Assembly: GCA_026397505.1 (NCBI GenBank) | Contig: JAPLUR010000032.1 | Location: forward strand, 1 to 32,751 | Origin: Candidatus Zixiibacteriota bacterium | GTDB taxonomy: Bacteria > Zixibacteria > MSB-5A5 > GN15 > PGXB01 | Length of the DNA stretch: 32,751 bases | Direction: 5' to 3' | Shown here: one piece after another, positions 7,303-15,310 of the stretch | Position numbering within the stretch: the stretch's first letter is position 1 | How the letters are laid out: every line of letters begins with the position of its first letter | The notes under the pieces: model-generated | Told to the model about the DNA's origin: nothing | Seen by the model: the letters and a program-made list of their open reading frames with translations, nothing else | The model's database searches: none | Made by a program: the position numbers and the translations under genes

Positions 7303-7995
7303 TCATCTGCGCAAGCCATTGGAAATTAAGGGGATACTTAATGTGGAGGAAATGTCTGGCACCTCATAATCGGCTTCTTCCCTGGGGTAGCGGACAGCCT
7401 GTTCTCGATGAGGCCCGACCAGAACGCGGACCGCGGTCATTCCCAAAAGCCTGGCAGGCACAATATCATTATCCTGGCGATCCCCTATCATCATGGCCTC
7501 CTGGGGCTCTGAACCCAATCTCTCCAACACTCCCCAAAAATGCCGCAGATCAGGTTTGGTGAAATTGAGATCTTCGGAAACCAGAGTGGAGTCGAAAAAT
7601 TGAAGGGTATTTTCCTTTTCGAGATATTCACGGATGCTTTTCCTCTGGTTGGCCGCCAGACCCAATTTAAAATGACCGTGGAGCTGTTGAAGGACCTCTT
7701 GTGCGCCAGGGCGCATGCGAAAATAGCTGCTGAAAGGGAATCGGTCACATTCGGCTCGAAGCTCAAAAAAGAGATTCTTATCGGGTTTGGACAATTGCCA
7801 GATAATGTATGATATAAATGACGGGGCATAGCATTCGACGGCCCGGGAAAGAGCCGTCTCTATCTCGGAATCGGTTACAGTCTTCCCCCGGCGCTCCAAA
7901 AGCAGCTGCCGGAGATGCTCGTGCCAGGCTTCAATTCCGGCGTCATCATCAATGAGGGGGCCGCCCAGGTCAAAGAGGATAGTGGTAATTCCCAT
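7303..7995 (-). CDS. HAD-superfamily hydrolase
   Basis: A 230-residue soluble protein of the haloacid dehalogenase superfamily. Motif I is FDLGGPL, with nucleophile Asp9; the usual second Asp is Gly11, as in several dehalogenase or epoxide-hydrolase-like HADs. A helical cap follows (about 20-95), then motif II near LAANQ, motif III Lys in FTKPD and motif IV GDRQDND. The substrate cannot be predicted; loss of the second motif I Asp argues against a classic phosphomonoesterase. No clear promoter or strong ribosome site precedes the ATG. It follows ppdK on the same strand but is separated from it by a terminator, so it is probably transcribed alone. Confidence 0.85.
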   Translation of the reverse strand: MGITTILFDLGGPLIDDDAGIEAWHEHLRQLLLERRGKTVTDSEIETALSRAVECYAPSFISYIIWQLSKPDKNLFFELRAECDRFPFSSYFRMRPGAQEVLQQLHGHFKLGLAANQRKSIREYLEKENTLQFFDSTLVSEDLNFTKPDLRHFWGVLERLGSEPQEAMMIGDRQDNDIVPARLLGMTAVRVLVGPHREQAVRYPREEADYEVPDISSTLSIPLISNGLRR

Positions 7996-8033
7996 CGTGC
8001 TATTACCGACAATTCGCCTGCCAAGCAGGAACC

Positions 8034-8059
8034 AAAAAGCCCGCCGCAGGCGGGCTTTT
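8034..8059 (-). terminator. Intrinsic terminator after ppdK (bidirectional)
   Basis: Stem AGCCCGCC / GGCGGGCT with a 3-nt loop, extended by A-T pairs. A T-run lies on each side, so it can act on both strands. It lies just past the ppdK stop at 8082. Confidence 0.85.
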
Positions 8060-8081
8060 CTTTCTTGAATTACTGTGTGAC

Positions 8082-10952
8082 CTACTTGTCGCGCTCGGCA
8101 GTTTTCTTTTTTTCCCTTATAGTGGCCTGCGCCGCGGCCAGCCGAGCGATCGGAACCCGGAAAGGGGAGCAGGAGACATAGTCAAGGCCTGTTTGATGGC
8201 AGAATTCGATCGAATCGGGATCGCCGCCATGTTCGCCACAGATCCCGATCTTGAGATCCGGTTTCACCGATCGCCCTTTGCTTGTTCCCATCTCCACCAG
8301 CTTTCCCACCCCACCCCGATCAATCGAGACAAACGGGTCTTTCGGGAGGATCCCTTTGTCGACATAATAACGCAGGAATTTGCCGGCGTCATCACGTGAA
8401 AAACCCATCACCATCTGGGTCAGATCGTTGGTTCCGAAGCTGAAAAATTCCGCTTCAGCGGCAATTTCATCGGCAGTCAAAGCCGCCCGCGGGATCTCTA
8501 TCATCGTCCCCACATGATACTCGAGGCTCTTTACCTTATACTTCTTAATTGCCTCTTCTGCAATTCGCAGGACAATCTCTTTCTGGTTCTTGAATTCATT
8601 GATATGGCCGACCAGGGGAATCATGATTTCGGGAATAACGGTTTTCTTTTCCCGGATCACCTCGCAAGCAGCCTCGATAATAGCCCTTACTTGCATTTCG
8701 GTGATTTCGGGAAAGACAATTCCCAGCCGGCATCCGCGATGACCCAGCATCGGATTGATTTCTTTCAACTCTTCAATTCTCATCAGGACTTTTTTCCTGC
8801 GGGCCAGAAGCTCATCATAATGTTCATCAGCCTTGTTGAGTTGTGCGATTTCCGCTTCGATCACGGCTTTGTCCGGCAAAAACTCATGCAGCGGCGGGTC
8901 GAGGGTCCGGATTGTCACCGGCAGACCGTCCATAACTTCGAACAATCCCTTGAAATCAGCCTTCTGAAACGGAAGCAGTTTATCGAGCGCCTGTTGGCGC
9001 TCCTCGGTGGAATCGGCCAGAATCATATCCTGAACGATGGGCAGACGGTCCTCGGCGAAGAACATATGTTCGGTGCGGCAAAGGCCTATCCCCTGAGCGC
9101 CGTACTTGCGCGCCTGAATGGCATCGCGGGGAGTATCGGCATTGGCTCTTACCTTCAGTTTCCGAATCTCATCAGCCCAGCTCATAAACTCGGCGAATTC
9201 TCCCGACAGTTCCGGTTCGATAGTCGCGACCGGCCCAACGATAACTTCACCCAGGGAGCCATTGAGAGTAATGATTTCCTTTTCCTTAATTATCAGCTTG
9301 CCGATCTGAAGCTGCTTTTTGGCTTCGCTTACCCGGGCCGCTTCGCATCCGGCCACACAGCATTTCCCCATGCCGCGGGCGACGACCGCCGCATGCGAGG
9401 TCATCCCTCCGCGGGAAGTCAGAATTCCGGAGGCGGCGTTCATCCCCTCGATATCATCGGGATTGGTTTCCTGGCGAACCAGGATAACCGAATTACCGCC
9501 TTTGGCCGCTTTGACGGCGCTCGCGGCCGTGAAATAAACCTCTCCCGAAGCGGCACCCGGCGAGGCCGGCAATCCCCTGGCGATCACTTCATATTCGGCA
9601 CTGGGGTCAAGACGCGGATGCAACAACTGGTCCAATTGGACGGGATCCAGACGCATGATGGCCTCTTCCTTGGTGATAAGCTTTTCCCTGACCATATCGA
9701 CGGATATCTTCAATGCCGCCTGCACCGTCCGTTTACCGGTGCGGGTCTGCAGCATATAGAGCTTCTTCTCCTGAATGGTAAACTCAAAATCCTGCACATC
9801 ACGATAGTGTCTTTCCAGCCGGCTGGTGATTTCTTTAAGTTGTTTATAGACATCCGGCATTTCCTCCCCCAGCTGCGAAATCGGCTGCGGTGTTCTGATA
9901 CCGGCGACAACATCCTCACCCTGAGCGTGGAGAAGGTATTCGCCGTAAAATTCCTTTTCGCCGGTGGATGGATTACGGGTAAAACCAACCCCGGTGCCGG
10001 AATTGTTCCCCATATTGCCGAAAACCATCGCCTGAATGTTGACGGCTGTCCCCAGGTCTCCCGGGATATTGTTGAATTGCCGATAACTGATTGCCCGGGG
10101 ATTATTCCAGGAGCGAAGCACGGCATCGCGGGCCATCCGTAACTGAACATAAGGGTCATCCGGGAAAGACTCCCCTGTTTTCTTCTTGATGATGGCCTTG
10201 AATTTTTTGACAATGTCATTGAGGTCTTCGGCTTGCAGGGAGGAATCCTGTTTGATTTTTCTTTCTTTTTTCCTCATATCAATAACTTCTTCGAATTTTT
10301 CCTTATCGATACCGAGAACGACATTGCCGAACATCTGTACAAAACGGCGATAGTTATCATAAGCAAAGCGTTCATCGCCGGTTTTCTTGATCAATCCTTC
10401 CAGGGTCTCTTTATTCAGGCCGAGGTTAAGAATCGTGTCCATCATACCCGGCATAGAGAATTTGGCTCCGGAACGAACAGAAACCAGAAGCGGATCATTG
10501 GAGTCTCCGAATTTGGCCCCGACCAGAGCCTCTATTTTGGCCATCTGGTTCTCCAGTTCCCGGTCTATTTCGGGAGGCACTTCCAGATTGTTCTGATAAT
10601 ACAGCCGACAGACTTCGGTCGTGATGGTAAAACCGGGGGGAACGGGAACTCCGGCCCGGCACATTTCGGCCAGCCCGGCTCCCTTGCCGCCGAGGATATC
10701 GCGTATAGAACCATCGCCGTCGGCTTTGCCGCCGCCGAAGAAGAAATAGGGGGGATATTCCAATTGAAAACCAGGGATAGATTTGGGCCGAGCTCCTTTG
10801 GATTTGGAGGAAGTCCTTGCATCCTTTTCCTTGTTCTTTGAACTCTTCATTTTGTTCTGTACCATTTTAGTCAAGCCTTTGTTCTTGGGGATTGCCGTTT
10901 TCGCCATCGCCTTCTTCGGTTTGTTCGTCTTTTCCTGTTTCATTGCGACCAT
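8082..10952 (-). CDS. ppdK: Pyruvate, phosphate dikinase with Lys-rich N-terminal tail
   Basis: A 956-residue enzyme interconverting pyruvate, ATP and phosphate with phosphoenolpyruvate, AMP and diphosphate. The ATP-grasp domain starts near FFFGGGKADG and LGGKGAGLAEM (about 70-97). The swivelling domain has the catalytic His in GGMTSHAAVVAR (His about 520). The C-terminal PEP/pyruvate barrel contains GTNDLTQM and ICGEHGGDP. Usual length is about 870-900; the surplus is a roughly 60-residue basic, low-complexity N-terminus. The ribosome site GGGAGG lies directly before the first ATGs (10955 and 10952, the latter better spaced), so the tail is probably translated. Own promoter at 10985-11013 and a terminator at 8034-8059: monocistronic. 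Role is gluconeogenesis or reversible glycolysis. The tail's function is unknown. Confidence 0.96.
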   Translation of the reverse strand: MVAMKQEKTNKPKKAMAKTAIPKNKGLTKMVQNKMKSSKNKEKDARTSSKSKGARPKSIPGFQLEYPPYFFFGGGKADGDGSIRDILGGKGAGLAEMCRAGVPVPPGFTITTEVCRLYYQNNLEVPPEIDRELENQMAKIEALVGAKFGDSNDPLLVSVRSGAKFSMPGMMDTILNLGLNKETLEGLIKKTGDERFAYDNYRRFVQMFGNVVLGIDKEKFEEVIDMRKKERKIKQDSSLQAEDLNDIVKKFKAIIKKKTGESFPDDPYVQLRMARDAVLRSWNNPRAISYRQFNNIPGDLGTAVNIQAMVFGNMGNNSGTGVGFTRNPSTGEKEFYGEYLLHAQGEDVVAGIRTPQPISQLGEEMPDVYKQLKEITSRLERHYRDVQDFEFTIQEKKLYMLQTRTGKRTVQAALKISVDMVREKLITKEEAIMRLDPVQLDQLLHPRLDPSAEYEVIARGLPASPGAASGEVYFTAASAVKAAKGGNSVILVRQETNPDDIEGMNAASGILTSRGGMTSHAAVVARGMGKCCVAGCEAARVSEAKKQLQIGKLIIKEKEIITLNGSLGEVIVGPVATIEPELSGEFAEFMSWADEIRKLKVRANADTPRDAIQARKYGAQGIGLCRTEHMFFAEDRLPIVQDMILADSTEERQQALDKLLPFQKADFKGLFEVMDGLPVTIRTLDPPLHEFLPDKAVIEAEIAQLNKADEHYDELLARRKKVLMRIEELKEINPMLGHRGCRLGIVFPEITEMQVRAIIEAACEVIREKKTVIPEIMIPLVGHINEFKNQKEIVLRIAEEAIKKYKVKSLEYHVGTMIEIPRAALTADEIAAEAEFFSFGTNDLTQMVMGFSRDDAGKFLRYYVDKGILPKDPFVSIDRGGVGKLVEMGTSKGRSVKPDLKIGICGEHGGDPDSIEFCHQTGLDYVSCSPFRVPIARLAAAQATIREKKKTAERDK

Positions 10953-10984
10953 CATGGCCTCCCAACGATACGAATTTTGCGGGG

Positions 10985-11013
10985 ATTATATAAGAGTTTT
11001 TATGAATATGCAA
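10985..11013 (-). promoter_or_regulatory. Promoter of ppdK
   Basis: Minus-strand TTGCAT (11008-11013), 17 bp, perfect TATAAT (10985-10990). It lies immediately after the terminator of the preceding gene and starts a leader of about 26 nt. Confidence 0.65.
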
Positions 11014-11015
11014 CA

Positions 11016-11055
11016 CAAAAAAGGCGGCTTCAGTCGCTTCCGACCGTTGCCGCCT
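11016..11055 (-). terminator. Intrinsic terminator after the small basic protein
   Basis: Minus-strand hairpin with AGGCGGC / GCCGCCT outer arms and an inner GGTCG / CGACT helix, followed by a run of six Ts. It separates the 11075-11398 gene from ppdK. Confidence 0.8.
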
Positions 11056-11074
11056 CTTACATTTGAGAGAGGAA

Positions 11075-11398
11075 CTACATGGTGAAGAGTCGCTCGCCGT
11101 TGATAATCTTCTCCAGGATTTTGAGTGTCTTTTCGACCGGGGAGTGCATAATATCGGACGTATTAAAGGTGCTGCGGAAAACCTCCCGGGGGCAAACAAA
11201 ATTGGCCTTACCGCGGCCGCCCCGTGCCTTCTTCTTGTGGGTCAGATTGTACTGACGCTGGTATTCCTTGGCCTTTTCCTTGTGGAGTTGATAGTACCGC
11301 CGTTGGTACTCTCGACGAGCTTCCGGAGTAGAGAGCTTGCCTTTCCCTTTTTTCCTAGTCCTGGGCTTGGCGCCAGCGGAACTTTCCGTTCTCGCCAT
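11075..11398 (-). CDS. Small basic protein, possibly nucleic-acid binding
   Basis: A 107-residue protein, strongly basic. The N-terminal 25 residues are Lys/Arg/Gly-rich. The middle (about 24-60) holds two similar helical units, REYQRRYYQLHKEK and KEYQRQYNLTHKKK, that recall the Tyr/Lys/Glu repeats next to HNH-type nucleases and other DNA-binding modules. The C-terminal 35 residues are mixed, and no nuclease motif is visible. No family recognised; nucleic-acid binding is inferred from charge and repeats. It has a Shine-Dalgarno-like GAGGTGGGG before the ATG, a possible promoter at 11484-11512 and its own terminator, so it looks like a genuine monocistronic gene. Confidence 0.65.
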   Translation of the reverse strand: MARTESSAGAKPRTRKKGKGKLSTPEARREYQRRYYQLHKEKAKEYQRQYNLTHKKKARGGRGKANFVCPREVFRSTFNTSDIMHSPVEKTLKILEKIINGERLFTM

Positions 11399-11483
11399 CC
11401 CCCCACCTCGCTTTCGCTAAACAGTTAAAATTACTCTTAAAAAGAACTATTTACCGCTCAATCCGGTACATAACCCATTAACA

Positions 11484-11512
11484 TGAATAGGGACAATAAC
11501 CTGCTTTGTCAA
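11484..11512 (-). promoter_or_regulatory. Candidate promoter of the small basic protein gene
   Basis: Minus-strand TTGACA (11507-11512), 17 bp, TATTCA (11484-11489). The -35 is perfect and the -10 is weak. The leader would be about 80 nt. Confidence 0.45.
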
Positions 11513-11651
11513 GAGAAATCTGCATTTTCCTTAAAAAAATCTTTTACAATTTAATTTCACATGGGAACTTATATTTTCAATAAAAAACTAAATTTGCAAT
11601 TGCTTTATTCCCTTGGCATTCCACGCCATGTTTTCGCACCCCAAAAAGGCA

Positions 11652-11683
11652 TAATAAAAGGCCCCTGCCTGCGCGGGGGCCCT
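11652..11683 (-). terminator. Terminator of the triplicated-cassette operon
   Basis: GC-rich hairpin (GGCCCC / GGGGCC plus extra inner pairs), followed in minus-strand sense by TTTTATTAT. It lies 24 nt beyond the last stop of the twelve-gene run. No comparable terminator is seen between the twelve genes. Confidence 0.8.
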
Positions 11684-11706
11684 AATTGGACTTGCTAATC
11701 CGGATA

Positions 11707-12507
11707 TCAGGCGGAAGTCTGGGGCTGTCCTTTCTTTCTAAAGAATACGATCAATTCATAAATCCCCAGCAGGATGAATATTCCGCAGGCAACCACCCAG
11801 ACCAAGAGGTTCCCGCCTCCATTTCCCCAGGCCGTTTTAGACCAGTCACCCATAAACTGGATTCTCTGCACAAAGAGAGAAATGCGTCCCATGACAGTAA
11901 AGCCAAATGAGGCGCCGAAGCCGATCATCAGCATCCCGATGCCGAATTTGGCAACTCCATTAAAGACCCCAATGTGCTCCTTGGAAAAGAAGAAATAGAA
12001 CAGGGCCGCAATCATGCCGATGAAAATCAATACCTGTGAATAACCGGAGGTGGGATCGAGGTAACCGGTGCCGAGAAAATTGTCCCAGGAAATGGCCCGC
12101 ATGGTGGAAAACAGCTGCATGTTGACACTGTTTTTCATGGCCAGCGGAATGCTGATACCGGTGGCAATACCGATATAGATGGCAATCGGCCAGCGGCTGA
12201 CCCAGGACCACTTGCGCGAGAATCTGGTCCAGGTCAGGGCGCCGAGAACGGCCGGCACCATATATTCGGCATGGGAGGAGTTGAGCCAAAGGGCATACCA
12301 ACTGCCGTCCTGCAGATAATCAAAGAGGTTCGGCTTAAGGCCGTTATGCCAGAGCAAAATCGTAAAATATCCGGCCGAGACTCCGACCACCAGATGCTCC
12401 GCAAATTTATAGAACGGGTTGTCTCTGTAAAGAAATGAGAAAATACAGAGAGTCAAGATTGCACCCAGCGTCATCCAGAAAAAATTCCCTAATGAAATTG
12501 CTTCCAT
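11707..12507 (-). CDS. Cassette C role 4: polytopic membrane protein
   Basis: A 266-residue integral membrane protein with about seven to eight hydrophobic helices. It shares the role 4 signature: SFLYRDNPFYKFAEHL after the first helix, and later YFFFSKEHIGVF plus MIGFGASFGFTVMGR. Charged residues (Arg, Asp, Glu, His) inside these otherwise hydrophobic blocks are kept in all three cassettes, suggesting structural or transport roles. Unlike A4 and B4, it has an extra C-terminal helix (about 233-255) and a basic tail ending QPQTSA. It is the last gene of the operon, 15 nt after C3 and followed by a strong terminator. Function unknown. Confidence 0.82.
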   Translation of the reverse strand: MEAISLGNFFWMTLGAILTLCIFSFLYRDNPFYKFAEHLVVGVSAGYFTILLWHNGLKPNLFDYLQDGSWYALWLNSSHAEYMVPAVLGALTWTRFSRKWSWVSRWPIAIYIGIATGISIPLAMKNSVNMQLFSTMRAISWDNFLGTGYLDPTSGYSQVLIFIGMIAALFYFFFSKEHIGVFNGVAKFGIGMLMIGFGASFGFTVMGRISLFVQRIQFMGDWSKTAWGNGGGNLLVWVVACGIFILLGIYELIVFFRKKGQPQTSA

Positions 12508-12522
12508 ATTATTCTCACCTCC

Positions 12523-13389
12523 TTACAAATTGCTCTTACGGCGTGAAGTTAAGTAACCGATGTTTCCTATCACAATAAATAGAATGATAAGAAGGTGGGC
12601 ATAAACCTGGATTTTCATTCCCGCGAGGGCCGGTCCGGGATTGTCGGCCAGGGCTTCATACTGGGCCGCGCCCAGAAGCCCCCCCATGATTCCGAACACC
12701 TGCCCGGTGCTGAGATAGGGGTAATAATCGGCTCCCATTACTCCGGTCAATCCCAAAGCTAACCGGAAATTATACCGGGCCTGACCATAAACAATCCACA
12801 TATCGGTGGAACTGCCTGAGGAAATTTCCACCACGCATTTGACATTGTCATAGTTCTTGGCCCCCCTCATCATTGGAAGGCTATCCAGGGGCGTCCCGTA
12901 ATAGTCGGTCGGGAAAGGAATACGAAAATCCTGCCCCATCCCGGTGATGACAAGTGCCGGATATGGTTTGTAACCGAGGAAAGTGTAGTCGATCCCATTC
13001 TTGATTTCGCGGCCTTTGTAAAAAACCCCATTATAGGTCTTATCCTGTTTGATAGAATCGCTGAGATCCCGCAGGGCCAAGTCGACCATTCCGGGGCCGT
13101 TCTGAGACAGCGCGCTGAAAATGATTCGAATCTTCTTGCGGAAAGCCTGCTCCGCAACGGCATACGCCATCGGATGCAGTTCAGCCAATGAACTGGGGTC
13201 GTAGTCGATGGCGATAAAGATGCGGTCATTCTCCTTCAATGAATCAATGTAAGTGAAGATCGATTTGACTTCCTTGTTCTTGTTGATCGGTACCTCGAAA
13301 GGCACAATATAAGTCAGGATACAAACGACGGCCAGAAGAAGGAAAATCCATCGGCGGTCCAGCGACATAAAACGTTTGAATATATCCAT
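12523..13389 (-). CDS. Cassette C role 3: membrane-anchored periplasmic DYDP-domain protein
   Basis: A 288-residue protein with one N-terminal helix (about 13-30), a domain of about 220 residues, and one C-terminal helix (about 260-280) ending TSRRKSNL. Positive charges flanking both helices place the domain outside. The domain starts with IAIDYDPSS (DYDP at 62-65), as in the other two role 3 proteins, and ends with the shared GIMGGLLGAAQYEAL block just before the last helix. It is the shortest of the three: A3 has three N-terminal helices and B3 two. The family is not recognised. DYDP could form a metal or ligand site, but that is only inference. Confidence 0.82.
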   Translation of the reverse strand: MDIFKRFMSLDRRWIFLLLAVVCILTYIVPFEVPINKNKEVKSIFTYIDSLKENDRIFIAIDYDPSSLAELHPMAYAVAEQAFRKKIRIIFSALSQNGPGMVDLALRDLSDSIKQDKTYNGVFYKGREIKNGIDYTFLGYKPYPALVITGMGQDFRIPFPTDYYGTPLDSLPMMRGAKNYDNVKCVVEISSGSSTDMWIVYGQARYNFRLALGLTGVMGADYYPYLSTGQVFGIMGGLLGAAQYEALADNPGPALAGMKIQVYAHLLIILFIVIGNIGYLTSRRKSNL

Positions 13390-13399
13390 GGTTTCCTCC

Positions 13400-14041
13400 T
13401 CAATCCTTTCCCAGATAGGCGCGTTCGATTCCCAGCATCACTTTCATGGCGGTGGCAACGGCCCCCAGACCGACACCGATGATGATGGCTCTCTTGGCGG
13501 CCAGATTGGGAACGTTAAGAAGCCATGAGGCGGTTTTTTCCATATAGGCTCCGACTGGGCCGAGATAAGGATTGAACCGCAACATTACGATAAGCGCTGC
13601 AATCAAAAGCAGGGTGGCCAGCACCGATCGGGCGCGGAAGGCGCGGTACGATGCCGAGGCGATGAAAAAGGCCAACAGCGCAAACATGGTAGCCTGGACC
13701 GGAATCAAAATATTATCAAAAAAATGCACAAACATGTAATTTCTCAGACCTTCGGTAGTGGTAAAGTGCCGCCCGTAATCAAAGCCAAACAAGAGCATGC
13801 TGAACAAGGCCAGAAGCAAGACTATAGAATACTGCCAGCCGAGTCTTTTGTGCCTGATTTTATCCATTGAGACACGCACCAATGACCAGATTCCCAGGGC
13901 CAGGGCAAAGATGCCGATAATATAAATCCATTTCAAAAGGAATTCGTTTACGCTCAGCGACAAATCGTTGGGCACAAACGACTGGATAATCATCACCATA
14001 CCGAAGGCAAACACGAAAATCAAAGGAATTTGTCTTTTCAT
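13400..14041 (-). CDS. Cassette C role 2: six-helix membrane protein
   Basis: A 213-residue integral membrane protein with about six helices. It starts MKRQIPLI, like its paralogs. The signature ATMFALLAFFIASASYRAFR spans helix 4 and a basic loop. The C-terminus keeps AIIIGVGLG and ends ILGIER-like MLGIERAYLGKD. In cassettes A and B the loop after helix 5 contains GR.P.G; here it is RFNPYLG, one of several signs that cassette C diverged most. It follows C1 by 14 nt and precedes C3 by 10 nt. No enzymatic motif is visible; probably a scaffold or channel subunit. Confidence 0.82.
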   Translation of the reverse strand: MKRQIPLIFVFAFGMVMIIQSFVPNDLSLSVNEFLLKWIYIIGIFALALGIWSLVRVSMDKIRHKRLGWQYSIVLLLALFSMLLFGFDYGRHFTTTEGLRNYMFVHFFDNILIPVQATMFALLAFFIASASYRAFRARSVLATLLLIAALIVMLRFNPYLGPVGAYMEKTASWLLNVPNLAAKRAIIIGVGLGAVATAMKVMLGIERAYLGKD

Positions 14042-14055
14042 TTCTTTACCCTCGC

Positions 14056-15285
14056 TTACCTGGTTATGTGGAAGAGTTCAACAAATCTCGTCCACCCAAC
14101 GTTTGCGGCAACAATTCCAATAATGGAGAGGACAATGACCGCCGCTTTGGCATAATCCTGAGCCTTGAGCGAACCAAGCAGAACCGGCTCCCGTCCCAGA
14201 TAGGCTGAAGCAGCATACAATTCCTCCCCGATCAGGGTGTAGTCGCAGGCCACTACAAAGAATGGAATCTGGGCAATTTCATCGGTGCCGGCAATCTGGA
14301 TCGATCCGGCCAGAGCACCGGTTTCCGCCAGAAGAAGCGACTCCGCATAGAACTTGCCCATATAGATATTGGTCGCCGGCAATTCGCGCAGCATCGTCCC
14401 GTTGACCGCCGCCACATAAGGGAACTGCAGGGAAGTAACAAAGTAGACCATATCTTCTTTGTAAGCATCCGGGCGTCCGGCATCCATATAACTGGCCCGA
14501 ACCGTCTCCTGCGCCACCGACATCACGATCGGGTCGTTGCATGGAACAATCAATCTGGTTTGATATTCGGCCACCTTCTTGGCCACCCGCCCCAGAATAG
14601 TAAATGAGGCGATTGTGGCAATATCAGCCGCAGTGCCGAGGCCCAGAACATACAGAATGGGTTTGCCCATTTCCGTGGCGCGACCAATAGCTTCATCAAC
14701 AGCTTCGATTCCCGCCAGTTTGCGGACAAAAAGGTCCGCGCCGGAGCGAGCCTTGTTGATAAAGAAAAGCATCACGGCCATAAAACAGATCACGAAAACC
14801 AACACCGTGGTTCGCGCCTTGTTGAACCACTGGCCGGTCGCCTGAACGGGACCGAATACCGGCGAATCCGCAAAGACCAGACTATCGGCTGTGATCGCCT
14901 GAACTTTGTAATAGAAATCGATATTGTTGGCCATATAATCGTTATCACCCTCGGCCGAGCCGCCGGCATCGTTATACTGATTGATTCCCGATGCAGCGAC
15001 ATTGCGTTCCGCAAACGGCCCCTCTTTGGATGCCGCCCGGAAAATTTTATATCCCAGGACATTTTTCAGGCCGCCGGCGTCATCGGGCGATAATGACCAA
15101 CTGAGCGAAATTGAATGACCATTATCATCCTCCGAATCCCTGGCGGTCAGATCTCCGACCGGTGCCGGGGGCTGAACAGCTATTTGAGCGGGACGGGCTG
15201 TAGTCCCGGTACTGTCCTGGCCGTTGGCCAGAGGGACAAGCCAGGGCAGCAGCAGACTACAGATTATCAAGATTTTTAGCTTCAT
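14056..15285 (-). CDS. Cassette C role 1: Fn3 - membrane helix - conserved cytoplasmic domain
   Basis: A 409-residue protein. Signal peptide (MKLKILIICSLLL, cleavage near NGQ), one fibronectin type III-like domain (about 40-140), a transmembrane helix (about 163-182), then about 200 conserved residues beginning with the basic FVRKLAGIEAVDEAIGRATE and containing ACDYTLIGEELYAASAYL, and a final helix (about 385-402). The conserved part resembles what I recall as the DUF6754-type family; I cannot verify this. Positive charges after helix 1 place it in the cytoplasm. Compared with A1 and B1, the DMD..QT motif is missing (GLGTAADIATIAS) and SRSLVM is replaced by NDPIVM. It starts 25 nt after B4, the widest gap in the operon. 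Confidence 0.85.
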   Translation of the reverse strand: MKLKILIICSLLLPWLVPLANGQDSTGTTARPAQIAVQPPAPVGDLTARDSEDDNGHSISLSWSLSPDDAGGLKNVLGYKIFRAASKEGPFAERNVAASGINQYNDAGGSAEGDNDYMANNIDFYYKVQAITADSLVFADSPVFGPVQATGQWFNKARTTVLVFVICFMAVMLFFINKARSGADLFVRKLAGIEAVDEAIGRATEMGKPILYVLGLGTAADIATIASFTILGRVAKKVAEYQTRLIVPCNDPIVMSVAQETVRASYMDAGRPDAYKEDMVYFVTSLQFPYVAAVNGTMLRELPATNIYMGKFYAESLLLAETGALAGSIQIAGTDEIAQIPFFVVACDYTLIGEELYAASAYLGREPVLLGSLKAQDYAKAAVIVLSIIGIVAANVGWTRFVELFHITR

Positions 15286-15310
15286 AAAAACCTCGCATAT
15301 TTATTTAGAT

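Larger units (their letters stand above)
11399..11706. other. AT-rich intergenic stretch
   Basis: 308 bp separating the cassette operon's end from the small basic protein gene. It contains the operon terminator (11652-11683), the candidate promoter at 11484-11512, and otherwise AT-rich sequence with no gene. Confidence 0.6.

Noticed and set aside
8514-10142. 542-residue plus-strand open frame
   Set aside because: Antisense to ppdK, with no family pattern; a shadow of a GC-biased codon structure.
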